A stretch of DNA of 64,000 nucleotides from Actinernus sp. WN-2022 (GCA_030867875.1 JAOWCC010000917.1:372001-436000); one strand, 5' to 3'. Positions 9,780 to 20,184 are shown, numbered from the stretch's first letter. The notes: generated from the sequence alone by a model not told the origin. Numbers and translations are program-made.

Positions 9780-10205
9780 ACAGTCGCTCTTAAATTGCAG
9801 CCCTGTTTCACCCCAACATCTGATTGAAAGTATGGAGTACATCCCTGACTCAGCTTTACCGCTAAATTGACAGACGCATATATACTACGAAGGATGCGTG
9901 TAAAATTTCTGCTACAACCGTATTGAATCATTTTATAAAACAAACCCTCTCTCCAAACACTGTCATACGCTTTCCTAAAATCAATAAAACACGAAAATAA
10001 CGGCTTACGGCTGACTTATAAGAATCAATCAACGTTATTAATACCAGTATATGGTCAGAGGTTCTAAAACCGTGCCTAAAACCGTGCCTAAAACCTATTT
10101 GGTGATACCTCTATAGTTTGCCGGATCTAACTTACATCCTGATTTGTAAAGAGGAACGATAAGACCTTCATACCACACCCGTGGAAACACACCGTGGGAT
10201 AACAC
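9780..10205 (-). pseudogene. LINE reverse transcriptase relic
   Basis: On the minus strand, in shifting frames, I read LIVPLYKSGCKLDPANYRGI, then KAYDSVWREGLFYKMIQYG, then SDVGVKQGCNL. These are RT blocks in the correct order (the nucleotide-binding region, the KAYDSV catalytic block and the GVKQGC block). Frameshifts, stops and a missing HILV-type linker show it is dead. It is cut at its 5' side by a microsatellite and a MITE. The YADD-bearing part is not present. Confidence 0.8.
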
Positions 10206-10208
10206 CAC

Positions 10209-10271
<63 letters not shown>

Positions 10272-10298
10272 TATACATATACATATACATATACATGT
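10206..10298. repeat. (ACATAT)n microsatellite
   Basis: About 15 copies of ACATAT, interrupted once near 10270. The MITE at 10299 inserted at its edge, and the duplicated target TATACATGT derives from it. Confidence 0.93.
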
Positions 10299-10428
10299 TA
10301 CCCTGGGTACCAGAGGTTCTACTGTCTCCCTTCGCGAATGTTGGAAGTTGGACGCCGAGGAGCGCTCCTCGGCGTCCAACTTCCAACTTTCGCAAAGGGA
10401 GACAGTAGAACCTCTGGTACCCAGGGTA
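10299..10428. mobile_element. TACCCTGG hairpin MITE with 9-bp target duplication
   Basis: A 130-bp, almost perfect palindrome: it begins TACCCTGGGTACCAGAGG and ends with the complement, and turns at GAGGAGCGCTCCTC. It is flanked by the 9-bp direct repeat TATACATGT (10290-10298 and 10429-10437). No coding capacity. A 9-bp duplication fits the Mutator-like group, but this is an inference without the transposase. Confidence 0.9.
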
Positions 10429-10437
10429 TATACATGT

Positions 10438-11069
10438 ATACTAGCATATATATTATTTTAGTAATGATTTAGGAGTAACTCATTAATTTTTTAGTGATAA
10501 ACAAAGCATTTATATATTATTCAGGTTTCAAATTACATCAAGATTACTTTCACTTCACTGACATTGCCGGCGTCTGAGTTGCTTTTCATTCAGTTGTGTG
10601 TATCTCAAAAAGCAAAAGCAAAAGCAAAATCACGACGTATTCTGAGGACAAATTTTGTAAGATCAATACGGACGCTGTGGTTATGAAAAAAACAGACAAT
10701 CGAGGAAATCGAGATATGAGACGACTTCAAACGTATTCTGCGTTCTCAATGCAGACGTTGCCGTCTTGTAAACAGCAATTTACAGAGTCTAGTATCTGTG
10801 CAAAAATTGTAGTGATGTGTTAACGAAAGCCTTCGCTTTGAATCATAAGTTAAAATACTAGCTTAAAGACTCATACCAAAGTACTAAACTCGAAAGGTTG
10901 TGCTACCGGCTGTCATAATTTTCGTGCTATATTCGTATCGCTAGAGATAGATATCTGACTTAGTTTACTCAGACTCATGTACAAAATATGTATTGAGTTT
11001 CTACCGTTCATGTATAAACGGATCTAATATATTCTCTTTACAGAAAATTGTCGCAGCAGATGAGAACAT
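10438..11069. other. Non-coding stretch; diverged copy of 55650-55990
   Basis: 10560-10870 shares short blocks in the same order with 55650-55990 (GAGTTGCTTTTCATTC, CAATTTAC...GTGCAAAAAT, AAAGC.TTCGCTT). I take this as an old dispersed repeat. No gene seen. Confidence 0.45.
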
Positions 11070-14000
11070 ACAATATATACAATACAATACAATAACCTTT
11101 ATTTCGACTCGAATTTAAGGTAGCACAGGGTGCTAATATCTTCGAGAGAGAAAATAATAACAATAATAAATATATGTATAAAATAGAATAGAGTAAAATA
11201 ATTTACAATTTGTATCGAATGCTATAATAAAAATACCATTAATTATATGAATCTATCATTAGCTATCTACAGAAAGAACAGCAGTCAGTATCAAATTCAA
11301 GGTCGCTGATAGCAGATCTGAAAGCCCTAACAGTAGGAAGTGTCCTGATAGTGTTAGGGAGGGAGTTCCATAGCTTACTGCCATAGTAAGAAACAGAGTG
11401 CAAACCATATGTAGTAGTATTAACATGAGGAATAGTAAGGGAGTGTACTCCACGTAACTTAATACTACAAGTTCTATAGGTAAAAAGATTACTGATATAT
11501 TCAGGAGCTAGCCTGTGTAAGGACTTATATACAAGTGTTAAGATATTATGTATTCTCATATTATATAAGGATGGATGTCCTATGCGTTTAAGTAACTGCG
11601 TATATGTACTGTCGCGGTCATTATAGACGAAACGCAAGCTACGTTCATTAAGTTTTTCCAGTTTCTTCGAGTTGCGCTGCCCGCAGTGGTGCCATACTAT
11701 TGAGCAGTAATTTAGATGTGGTAATAAGTAGGCATTGTATAACTTAACCTTAGTGTCGGTATCGATTAACCTCTTATGCCTTTGCATGACCTGTGTTTGA
11801 CAACTGACTCTGCGCGTGATATCAGCCACATGCTTTGTGAAATTAAGGTCTTTATCTAAGGTTACACCGAGCAATTTGATCCCATCAACCATGTTGATCT
11901 CACCACTGTCAAGGCAGTAGGCTGGCTTGTCCGCAGTGTTTCCCAGCCACATGCTAAGACATTTATCCGAATTGACTACAAATCCGTTGGAACTGAACCA
12001 CCGACAGATAGTGAGGAGATCAGCATGCATGTTCTGATGGATCAGAGAAGGATCATTGCTAATAGAAAATATCTGAGTATCGTCGGCGTAAGTGCTAACT
12101 TTAGACTCAAGCTGAGTAAATAGGAGGTCGTTAAGAAAAATATTAAAGAGAAGCGGGCCCAATACTGATCCTTGAGGTATTCCTCTGGTAAGTGGATGCC
12201 AATCTGAGAAACAATCTCCTAATCTAACTCTTTGAAGTCGATCAGTGAAATAATTTTCTATAAGTGAACAGCTGCTGTTGGAGATACCATAGGCTTTAAG
12301 CTTGGCTAGCATTAGCTTATGTGGTATGCTGTCGAATGCTTTAGACAGGTCGATTCCAATAATGGATGCTAATTGTCGTTTGTCTAGACCACATCTAAAC
12401 TCTTCCAGTATGTTAACTAGAGTGGCCTCACAGCTATAATTTTTGCGATAAGCTGATAAAAAATGAGATAACTTGTCAAGAAAATATGAATAAAGCTGAG
12501 AGGCAAGGATACGCTCAAATACATTGTTAAAAGCTACTAGGACAGTAATAGGTCTATAATTAGTTTTGGAATATTCTATACCCTTCTTGAATACAGGTGT
12601 CACCTGTCCAAGTTTCCAGCAGTTAGGTATGATGTTAGAGGAGATAGAATAATTAAATAAATTAGATAAAGGTCTAGCGATAGCATTGATACTGTCCTTA
12701 ATAAGCCGTGTAGGAATATCATCGCAGCCAGTAGCCTTGGATGAAGACAGTGAAAGGACAATATCTGTGACAATAGCAGAGTTAACAGGTTGAAAAGTGA
12801 ACTCATTATAGCTACAGCTAGACATAAAGTCATTGATACTATGAATACTAGGGTGGCCGGAAAAAGTAGCTCCATATTGAGTTTCATCAGGTGCAGGCAA
12901 ATCCTTGGTAATATTAGTAAAATAATCATTAAAAATATTGGCTGCGCGTTGCTTGTCAGTAATATACTCATCGTTCTCTTGTAAAACAATGTCATTGGCC
13001 TGTCCACGTTTAGAGTGGAAGAGTGCTCCAAATACCTTCCAAAAGTCCTTTGGTTTAGTTGAGATACCCTCTGCTTTATGATGGTAATAGTTGGTTATAG
13101 CCTTTCTCCTCATTGATGTACAGATATTTCTTTGTCTCTTGTATGTGTCCCAGTTGACAGTATTTGATTCTTGCTTGTATTTGTTCCATAATCTATTTCT
13201 ATGTCGTATGGCACGTCGCCATTGGGGTGTCATGTAAGCGACATGCCCGCCACGTACATGGAACTGTTTTACTGGGACATGGGTGTCAATAACATCGGAG
13301 AAGAGCTTGCTAAAAGCCCAGGCTTGGTCATCCACATCATCAAAGATAGAGGCAACATGGAATGGTGTTTGAGCTAGGTCACTTAATAGTTCCTCCTTAA
13401 CATAGTTCTTATAGCTTCTACACACAATTTTCCTGGAACTCTGGAAATGGGATGAGGTCTTCATTATAGTATAAATCAGTGAATGGTCGCTTAAGTGTGG
13501 CTCGAGCGACCCTGAAGATAAAAATCGCCGCTTGTTGTTAGTCAAAATGACATCAATAAGGGTTTGTGAGGATTGGTTCACTCGAGTGGGTTTGTCAATA
13601 AGACAATGTAGATTAAAAATGTCACAAAGGTCCATAAGGTGTCTACCTTCACTTCCGTTTGCATCTAAATTCAATAAGTTACAGTTCAAATCGCCCAGTA
13701 ACAACATGTCCTCACACAGAGTGGATGCCGAGTCAAACAGCTTGAACAGTTCTTCCTTCCAGACTATAGTGTTGATACTAGGCGGTCTGTATGCACCAAT
13801 GACCATAAGCCACTTCCTGCCAATTTTGAGTTTAATCATAATAGCCTCAACCTTATTAAGTTGGGGCATGTCCGTGACCCGATGGAAAATAATATCAGAT
13901 CTCCAGTATATGATAACACCACCACCATGAATTGATCTGTCCAGTCTTAAGAACCTGTAGCCATCGACTGTAAACTGAGAGTCTGGTAAGGTTTTATCAA

Positions 14001-14905
14001 GTTTAGTCTCGGTTAATACTAGAACATCAAAATGTCCCTGTTGAAGCCAGGATCTGATTTCGTGGAACTTGAATCCAGCAATGCTGTTGATGTTCAAATG
14101 TGCAATCTTGAAATTCTTTTTATAAGAATGGAGACACTCACTAAGTTCATCTAAATGGTGACTATCATCATGGGAAGAGGAGGAACTAAAACTCGAATCC
14201 AGCTTGCTAACATCTGCAAATGGCAACGAGTGTAGCTCAGATATACATGTAGGACAAGTCCAACAGAAGTTTTCCACAGTTTGTAGAGTCTTGTATTCAC
14301 GTGGCGTAACTCCACCACATTTAATGTGGCACCATTTGAGGCACAAATCGCAGTTTACTGCACGATGGGTTTTGGCAACGGTCTTTCCACATACAGGGCA
14401 CTGTATCACACTGTTTCTAACGGGTGCAGGCCCAGGATTGGGACAAATATCACCGCTAGTAATTAATCTTGTTAAGTTGAAGCTGGCATCTGAGTTGGTA
14501 TAAAAATGAGTGCGGGTTGAGAGGAATTTTCTACCACGATGGTTGTTCGTAACACGTGGAAGGGACGGAACTTGGTTAAAACGAAGAAAATCCGCATGTC
14601 CGTTAGTAATGTGACATCTATAGGCATCCTCAGTTACTCGTTGGGCTTTCCCGTAGGTTTTGGCATCGATAGAAGAGCTTTGTAGATAACTAACAGCAAG
14701 AATACAGTATAAAATGGCGGACTTCGAAAAGATACGTCCTACCGCCATGATGGACCGCTGACTGACTTTTTCAGGCTGATATGTGAAACGTTCGTACGCA
14801 GAATGTTTCTTGGTTACCGAAAGGATCCTGTTGACAACAAACAATTATTCGTAACTCGGTTAAGTATTTATTCCTCCCGCAATACATTATCTATCTGTTC
14901 CCGTT
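11070..14905 (-). mobile_element. LINE 2: apparently intact CR1/L2-like retrotransposon
   Basis: A complete-looking non-LTR element on the minus strand: short 5' leader, one 1193-codon ORF, and a 3' UTR ending in a pentamer tail, (TATTG)n, at about 11070-11093. The absence of any stop or frameshift in 3.6 kb suggests a recent insertion. The 5' boundary is uncertain; a ~78-bp tandem array begins about 100 bp upstream of the start codon and may belong to the element. Confidence 0.88.
11263..14844 (-). CDS. LINE 2 polyprotein: signal-like N-terminus, 2A-like motif, PHD finger, endonuclease, RT
   Basis: A single 1193-residue ORF. Residues 36-60 are hydrophobic (KSAILYCILAVSYLQSSS) and would act as a signal peptide if translation starts at Met33. 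Residues 130-139, SGDICPNPGP, resemble a 2A ribosome-skipping motif, but Cys134 replaces the usual Glu. A PHD-type zinc finger follows (C149, C152, C165, C168, H173, C176, C197, C200, with W195). The endonuclease spans about 245-455 (N252, E279, D385/N387, D453-H454). The RT spans about 745-1000, with [25 protein letters not shown] and catalytic YADD at 919-922. The C-terminal domain ends near KLWNSLP. All catalytic residues I can check are intact. Whether the true start is Met1 or Met33 cannot be decided here. Confidence 0.92.
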   Translation of the reverse strand: MFVVNRILSVTKKHSAYERFTYQPEKVSQRSIMAVGRIFSKSAILYCILAVSYLQSSSIDAKTYGKAQRVTEDAYRCHITNGHADFLRFNQVPSLPRVTNNHRGRKFLSTRTHFYTNSDASFNLTRLITSGDICPNPGPAPVRNSVIQCPVCGKTVAKTHRAVNCDLCLKWCHIKCGGVTPREYKTLQTVENFCWTCPTCISELHSLPFADVSKLDSSFSSSSSHDDSHHLDELSECLHSYKKNFKIAHLNINSIAGFKFHEIRSWLQQGHFDVLVLTETKLDKTLPDSQFTVDGYRFLRLDRSIHGGGVIIYWRSDIIFHRVTDMPQLNKVEAIMIKLKIGRKWLMVIGAYRPPSINTIVWKEELFKLFDSASTLCEDMLLLGDLNCNLLNLDANGSEGRHLMDLCDIFNLHCLIDKPTRVNQSSQTLIDVILTNNKRRFLSSGSLEPHLSDHSLIYTIMKTSSHFQSSRKIVCRSYKNYVKEELLSDLAQTPFHVASIFDDVDDQAWAFSKLFSDVIDTHVPVKQFHVRGGHVAYMTPQWRRAIRHRNRLWNKYKQESNTVNWDTYKRQRNICTSMRRKAITNYYHHKAEGISTKPKDFWKVFGALFHSKRGQANDIVLQENDEYITDKQRAANIFNDYFTNITKDLPAPDETQYGATFSGHPSIHSINDFMSSCSYNEFTFQPVNSAIVTDIVLSLSSSKATGCDDIPTRLIKDSINAIARPLSNLFNYSISSNIIPNCWKLGQVTPVFKKGIEYSKTNYRPITVLVAFNNVFERILASQLYSYFLDKLSHFLSAYRKNYSCEATLVNILEEFRCGLDKRQLASIIGIDLSKAFDSIPHKLMLAKLKAYGISNSSCSLIENYFTDRLQRVRLGDCFSDWHPLTRGIPQGSVLGPLLFNIFLNDLLFTQLESKVSTYADDTQIFSISNDPSLIHQNMHADLLTICRWFSSNGFVVNSDKCLSMWLGNTADKPAYCLDSGEINMVDGIKLLGVTLDKDLNFTKHVADITRRVSCQTQVMQRHKRLIDTDTKVKLYNAYLLPHLNYCSIVWHHCGQRNSKKLEKLNERSLRFVYNDRDSTYTQLLKRIGHPSLYNMRIHNILTLVYKSLHRLAPEYISNLFTYRTCSIKLRGVHSLTIPHVNTTTYGLHSVSYYGSKLWNSLPNTIRTLPTVRAFRSAISDLEFDTDCCSFCR

Positions 14906-14944
14906 TAATATTTATACGATATCGGGACCGATTAAATGTTGGAT

Positions 14945-15655
14945 GTTTTCAGCAAATTTGGTCACTTGTGCGATATTTTGAGAAAGCAGTGCGGAATCAG
15001 GGTTTACTTGTCCGCCAGATTTGGTCATTTGTGCAATATTTTGAGAATGCTTGTATTCCGCAGTGTGGAATCGGGTTTAATATTGTCCGCTAGATTTGGT
15101 TATTTGTAGAGTATTTTGAGAAAACATCAGTATTCCGCAGTGTGGAATCGGGGTTTAATATTGTCCGCCAGATTTGGTTATTTGTGCAATATTTTGAGAA
15201 AACTTCTATTCCGCATGCATGCAGTGCGGAATCGGGGTTTAATATTGTCCGCTAGATTTGGTTATTTGTAGAGTATTTTGAGAAAACATCAGTATTCCGC
15301 AGTGCGGAATCGGGATTTAGTATTGTCCGCTAGATTTGGTTATTTGTAGGGTATTTTGAGAAAACTTCTATTCCGCATGCATGCAGTGCGGAATCGGGGT
15401 TTAATATTGTCCGCTAGATTTGGTCATTTGTAGGGTATTTTGAGAAACCTTGATTACGCAGTGCGGAATCAGGGGTCATTTTTGTCCACCAGATTTGGTC
15501 ATCTGTGCAATATTTTGAGTGAACCTTCATTCTGCAGTGCGGAATTGGGGTTCAGCTTTGTCAATCAGATCTCCTCATCTGTGCGATATTTCAGCTGAGA
15601 AAGCCTTGATTCTGCAGTGCGGAATCGGGAGTTCGATTTGTCCGCCATAACTTTG
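14945..15655. repeat. Tandem array, ~78-bp unit, about nine copies
   Basis: Anchoring on GTCC(G/A)CC/T, units start at 15010, 15085, 15163, 15247, 15325, 15409, 15484, 15560 and 15640 (spacing 75-84 bp). Each unit carries GATTTGGT(T/C)AT, TATTTTGAG and the dyad ATTCCGCA...TGCGGAAT. Longer units (84 bp) contain an extra GCATGCAT. The array lies just upstream of LINE 2, in the position of a 5' promoter array. Confidence 0.9.
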
Positions 15656-16350
15656 TATTTGATATCCCAGTTTTATGTATATTTTTGTGTTCCGCTTATT
15701 TTGGTCTTAAACAACACTTACCTTTTTGCATGAAAATGCCTTTCTGTGAGAAAAAGATTTGTTTTACGTTGTTAAAATTATCAAAAATGTCCAGTCCGCT
15801 AAAATAATGTTAATATAGTTATTTGGTGAAATAAAAACTGGAGGTCCGCCAACAACGTCTATTTTTAATGCTTTTGGGGAAACACGTCTTGGTTATATGC
15901 GAAAACTGCATTTATTAGCGGACGCATTCCTATTAATATCGCGTTTTCATTGAATTTTTGCGGAATTTCACAAAATGATAAAAACTGAGAATGAGAATGC
16001 GAGAATGCGTTAAAAGTTTAGAACAAATATTTAGCCTAAAATTGCCGATGCAGATGTTCCTGAGTCGGTGTATAAAACCACTTTTCTAAAGTTTGAATTT
16101 CAGTTAGTCTGCGGTTCAATGTGATTCCAAGTGATGGAAAGAGGTCTGAATCGAACTTTAATAACCATTCATACTGGTGGACGATACAGGAACACCCAAC
16201 GTCGAACTGTTCTGCAAAATCATATCTGCATGTTCTTCTGGGCCACTTGGCTGGCAAATTCTGTAGTCTGATACTTTTCATCTGGTAAATTCTACAGTTT
16301 TTGCTTCTTTTTTTTAAAATAGAGATTACTTCACGTATTAATAATATGGG
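15656..16350. other. Non-coding stretch
   Basis: AT-rich, with scattered GTCCGC motifs that recall the neighbouring array. An 81-codon minus-strand frame at 16036-16281 matches no family I know. Confidence 0.45.
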
Positions 16351-16620
16351 GCGCCGTTTGTGTCAAAAATACTTTGTTTATAAATATATAACATATTTCA
16401 CTATATCACATACTTATATTATATACAACTTTCTTTCACATATTTAAAACTCCTGCACATAAATATTGTACTTGTTGTGTATTTTATTTAACTTGTCGCT
16501 ATTTATGTAAAGTTATCATTTCTTACAACTTGAATTTTTTTAACTTATATCGAACATTTCGAATTTTAAAACTTCTTCTTATATAAAACTTGTAATTTTA
16601 TAAGTTATCCTTTTTTATAA
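16351..16620 (+). repeat. Dispersed AT-rich repeat, plus orientation
   Basis: Matches the reverse complement of 22620-22855 over blocks such as TTTGTGTCAAAAATA, ACTTTCTTTCACATATTTAA and TTTAACTTGTCGCTATTTAT. No ORF. Confidence 0.75.
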
Positions 16621-16639
16621 TTAAATGACTTTTTAGTAG

Positions 16640-17713
16640 ACATACCACTAGAAAACGCTATTTCTATTAATATTACACCTGTAATTGCCAGGGTATTTGA
16701 AAGAGTTGTTTATCAGACTTTCTGTAAAGACGAAATGCAGGAAGTGTTATCTTTTAATCAGTTTGCATATCGTGAAGGAGTAAGCTGTACAAATGCACTT
16801 ATAAAAATGCAAATTATTAGATGACAAGAACTGTAAGGCAGTGAGAGTTTTTGTATGGATTTTTCCAAGGCATTTGATTCAGTAAGGCATCATATTTTAT
16901 CTGATAAGTTTAAGGCCATGCCTTTTAGTCCTACTATAATTAACTAGTATCATAGTTTTTTTTATTTAATCGGAAGCAGCGGGTAGTCTCGTATGGCCAT
17001 GTATGTGACTGGAAATTAGTCAACCAGGGTACCACGCAAGGTAGTGTAAGTGGTAGCTCTCTAAATTTTGAAGAAATCAGATTATGGGCTCCCTGTGTCA
17101 GGTGAAGGAAAGAGAGGGAGATCGGAGGCACAGGTAACCCAATTCACGATATTTTTAAATCTGATTTCTTCGAAAATTAGAGATGCCTGCGGAGGAGACT
17201 TAATGTAAGTGGCCCTTACCTTTTTAGTATTTTTATGAATGACTTAGATGTAAACAAGGATTTTAAGGATTTATATATAATTAAGTAGGCAGATGATACG
17301 ACTTTAATTTCACCAGTCTGGAGTAGCATTGGCGTGACTATCGACTAGTGAGAATATAAAGAGCTTTATGAATTGGTCATCGGATAATAATATGATAAGC
17401 AATCCCCCAAACTGTAAAGAGATACTATTTCTTAAAGGAAATTGTATAGAAGAATTTTATGAACCTGTTTTTAGTATTCCTCAATGTGAGAAGCCTAAGA
17501 TATTGGGAGTCATTTTTCCGACAAATAGTCGTTTCAGTGAGCATGTAAAGGCCATTCTACGCAGTGCCAACCAATCACTGATACGTAATAAGAACTTTAC
17601 GGAAAGAAGGATACAGACAAGATGAGGTGGACCATTTATTTGAAGCTATTGTGCTATCTAAAGTTAGATATGGACTGTCCCGGCTGTTTATGGGGCATCA
17701 ACTCCCGAACTTA
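16640..17713 (+). pseudogene. Broken LINE reverse transcriptase
   Basis: RT blocks appear in order but in several frames: ARVFERVVYQTF and LSFNQFAYREGVSCTNAL, then [15 protein letters not shown], then QGTTQGSV...SGPYLF, then ADDTTLISPVW (the Tyr before ADD is replaced by a stop), and finally ILGVIFPTNSRFSEHVK with LSKVRYGLSRLF. A 150-bp MITE interrupts the GSVSGPYLF block at 17054-17203, and another MITE truncates the 3' end at 17714. The RT belongs to a family different from LINEs 1-3. Confidence 0.85.
17054..17203. mobile_element. 150-bp MITE in the RT pseudogene, 9-bp target duplication
   Basis: The direct repeat TGTAAGTGG flanks it (17045-17053 and 17204-17212). Removing the insert and one repeat restores the expected RT reading GSVSGPYLF, which proves the insertion. 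Internal inverted repeats CTCTAAATTTTGAAGAAATC and GATTTCTTCGAAAATTAGAG form the stem; the right end carries about 18 bp with no left counterpart. Confidence 0.85.
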
Positions 17714-17815
17714 TACCCTGAGTACCAGAGGTTCTACTGCCTCCCTTCGCGAAAGTTATGCGCCGAGGAGCGAAGCGACGAGAGTTGAGGAGCGAAGCGA
17801 CGAGAACCTCTGGTG
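17714..17815. mobile_element. TACCCTGG-family MITE, right end altered
   Basis: Starts TACCCTGAGTACCAGAGG and ends GAACCTCTGGTG. The final GGGTA is missing and there is no target duplication. The interior holds the repeated motif GAGGAGCGAAGCGACGAGA. Confidence 0.7.
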
Positions 17816-17819
17816 GCAC

Positions 17820-18300
17820 GGCTTGCCAATCTCACTTCCATGTTCGAACTTGGTACAGAATTTGCAACAGGCTTATTATTGGTTAGTTATAATTAGGAAT
17901 GATATCCGTCGATATTATTGGCTAGATAACCTAGCGAACGAAAAACCGGTTTTGGGTTTACATTCAGTCAGGATTTCGAGGAGTTACAGTTACACACACA
18001 ACCAACCTCTACTTTTCGTTCGCGTTCACTCTGAGCGGAACGCAGCTGGTGTCTCAACCAGTGCGTTCAACAAAATGTCCACAGCGTTCGCTTGTCGGTG
18101 AAGGCAGTGGACCCAGTGAACATAATAAAGTACATGATATGGAAGGTTTTTATAGATGACAAGACATATTTCTGGAGAAACTGCAACTTTTCGTTTGACC
18201 TCACAAGCTGACCAAATTCAAATTTACTTGTCTTTCAATTTCAATCATGATTATGCTGGATAATAGAGGAGGTCCTTCTCGCTACGTTTTTTAGCCAGGG
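17820..18300. other. Non-coding stretch
   Basis: A 159-codon frame that crosses the MITE (17622-18101) is not a gene: its first part is LINE relic, its middle MITE. Nothing else recognised. Confidence 0.5.
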
Positions 18301-18477
18301 AATAGCCCACTTCCGCGATATGCTTTACTTGTCACGCACAAAGGTTTCAATACGAGGCCCCGTGCTAAATGAAATTTATTCTTTTTACAGAGAAAAGAAT
18401 CAATTTAATTTATCACGGAGCCTCGTATTGAAACCTTTGTGCGTGACAAGTAAAGCATATCGCGGAAGTGGGCTATT
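18301..18477. mobile_element. 177-bp foldback element with ~63-bp near-perfect arms
   Basis: 18301-18364 and 18414-18477 are inverted copies (AATAGCCCACTTCCGCGATA against its complement) around a 49-bp AT-rich loop. I see at most one or two mismatches. No clear target duplication and no ORF. Confidence 0.88.
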
Positions 18478-18574
18478 GTAAAACCTGATTCCGAACGAAT
18501 TTGGGAATTCCATCTCTTCAATAAACAGGAAAAGACACACGACAAATTGAGTTCATTATGCACCTATCAACGTT

Positions 18575-18790
18575 AAGCCGGAGGAGGGCAACGGGTGGGG
18601 ATTTGACAGGCAGGCTACCGCGAGGGTGGGGATTTTGACCGGCATGCGCTGCTTGCCCCAGGGTTAAACATAAGGAAGATAGGGCAGATATTTTTGTCCA
18701 AACATGTTGTCCCGAGGGTGGGGGATTTGACACTGATTTTTTGGGGAAACAATGTCAAATCCCCACCCATTGCCCCCCCCCCCCCCCAAT
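18575..18790. repeat. G/C-run-containing inverted repeat
   Basis: Contains repeated GGGTGGGGATTTGACA on one strand and TGTCAAATCCCCACCC on the other, with a long C run at 18772-18787. It looks like a non-autonomous DNA element built of GTGGGGATTTGAC motifs; its ends are unclear. Confidence 0.55.
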
Positions 18791-19194
18791 TAAAAATCGG
18801 GCTTAACATTAACAGGTGCATTTCAGTCTCAAACGGTGATCTTTCGATGTGCCGGCGCCGAGACGTAAACACAGTATAAACACGCCGATGAACGTCTTAA
18901 TATAAATTTTCTGCGAATGTTTGCTGCTCGTGAACTGAGTTTTCTGATATTATCTTTGTCGATGAGAGCACAATCGATGCCTACTGATTGAGGTAATCAG
19001 TTAATTAGATAATTTTGGGAAGAAATAAAAACAGATCTAAACCAAACTATATCCTTTGGTTTGAAGAATTTATGAAGCCGATCGCAACCCCGTACCTAAA
19101 TATAATCTAAATACAAAAGTTTTTTTAAATGCGACCAGTTATATATTTAAAAAACGTTTATGTACTAAAAAGTGACAAGTCAAACTTTTCTTCT

Positions 19195-19600
19195 GCAATA
19201 AAAGTTGCGCATGCGGGCAAACTAGCAAACATTTTGGGAAACACATGATTAAGGCGCATGCGCCAGTATTTCTTCCTCGTGAAATGTTTCTTAGTTTACT
19301 CAGCAAGTCAGCAAAACATTGATTCCGAGAAGTAAAAATGTTTGTGAAATATTTCCGACTTCCATGCAAGCTCACCGAAGCAACAATGTTGACTAGATTC
19401 CAGGGCTGCGCTACATATGTTGACTAGATTCCAGGGCTGCGCTACATATTTGCGCACGCGGGCAAACGAGATTCGGGAAACACTAAGACGTGATTAAGGC
19501 GCATGCGCCAGCATGTCTTCCTCGTGATATGTTTCTTGGTTTATTCAGCCAGGCGGCAAAATGTACTTTTCGCTGGTATGTCAGTTACATAACTCTGTTT
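19195..19600 (+). repeat. Local direct duplications
   Basis: Two scales are visible. GCGCATGCGGGCAAAC...CCTCGTGAAATGTTTCTTAGTTTA (19207-19300) recurs in diverged form at about 19452-19545. A 31-bp block TTGACTAGATTCCAGGGCTG... is present twice in tandem at 19388-19449. No coding content. Confidence 0.75.
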
Positions 19601-19698
19601 GTTCTTTATAACACATGTTGTTCTACTCAAGTATTTAAGGACTGTGAAGTTCATTCAATTCACTTCACGCTCACTGAACCAGCCGACCGACGGATTAC

Positions 19699-19797
19699 CG
19701 GTGTATTTGGTCCCCCAGTGGATCTGGTCCCCCAGTGCATTTGGTCCCTCAGTGGATTTGGTCCCCCAGGCGTTTCCCTAGTGGATTTGGTTCCCCT
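19699..19797 (+). repeat. 17-bp minisatellite
   Basis: About six imperfect copies of GGTCCCCCAGTGGATTT. Confidence 0.8.
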
Positions 19798-20184
19798 TAT
19801 ATGCGAGTACCGTACGAGAACTAGTATGACAAACAAGTTTATATATCTTTTGAAATCTGATGTTGCTAAATACTTATACTTCTGATTTTAAGATACTTTT
19901 GGAGTGTTTTGGAAATAGGAGTAATTCATAAGACAGAATGAATAAATAAAATAAGCTTTTATCACAATTAATTTTTAACCTTTTATAAATATCCGTTACA
20001 CAGACAATCTACTACAATATGACAAGTAAAATTATCTCTAGTTATTAGTATATCGCCGCGGAAGTCTGTAATTTCTATGCATGCCAGGCGTGCTTTCTTC
20101 GATCGTGACTTATTTTCAAAGTCTATCGCAACTCTTTTATAACTATTCCTTGGGGTCTCTCCTTGGCCCGCCGTGGGCGCCGGA
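19798..20184. other. Non-coding stretch with an uncharacterised minus-strand frame
   Basis: A 78-codon minus-strand frame (19983-20219) begins inside the first 76-bp repeat unit. It matches no family I know and could be chance or an old exon. Confidence 0.4.

Noticed and set aside
10095..10408. Tyr/Met and Thr/Tyr repeat frames
   Set aside because: (ACATAT)n microsatellite artefacts joined to a MITE and an RT relic.
14945..15655. CRISPR array
   Set aside because: Repeats are adjacent and similar along their whole length, with no unique spacers, and the context is eukaryotic.
17622..18101. 159-codon frame
   Set aside because: It joins a LINE relic, a MITE and unrelated sequence.
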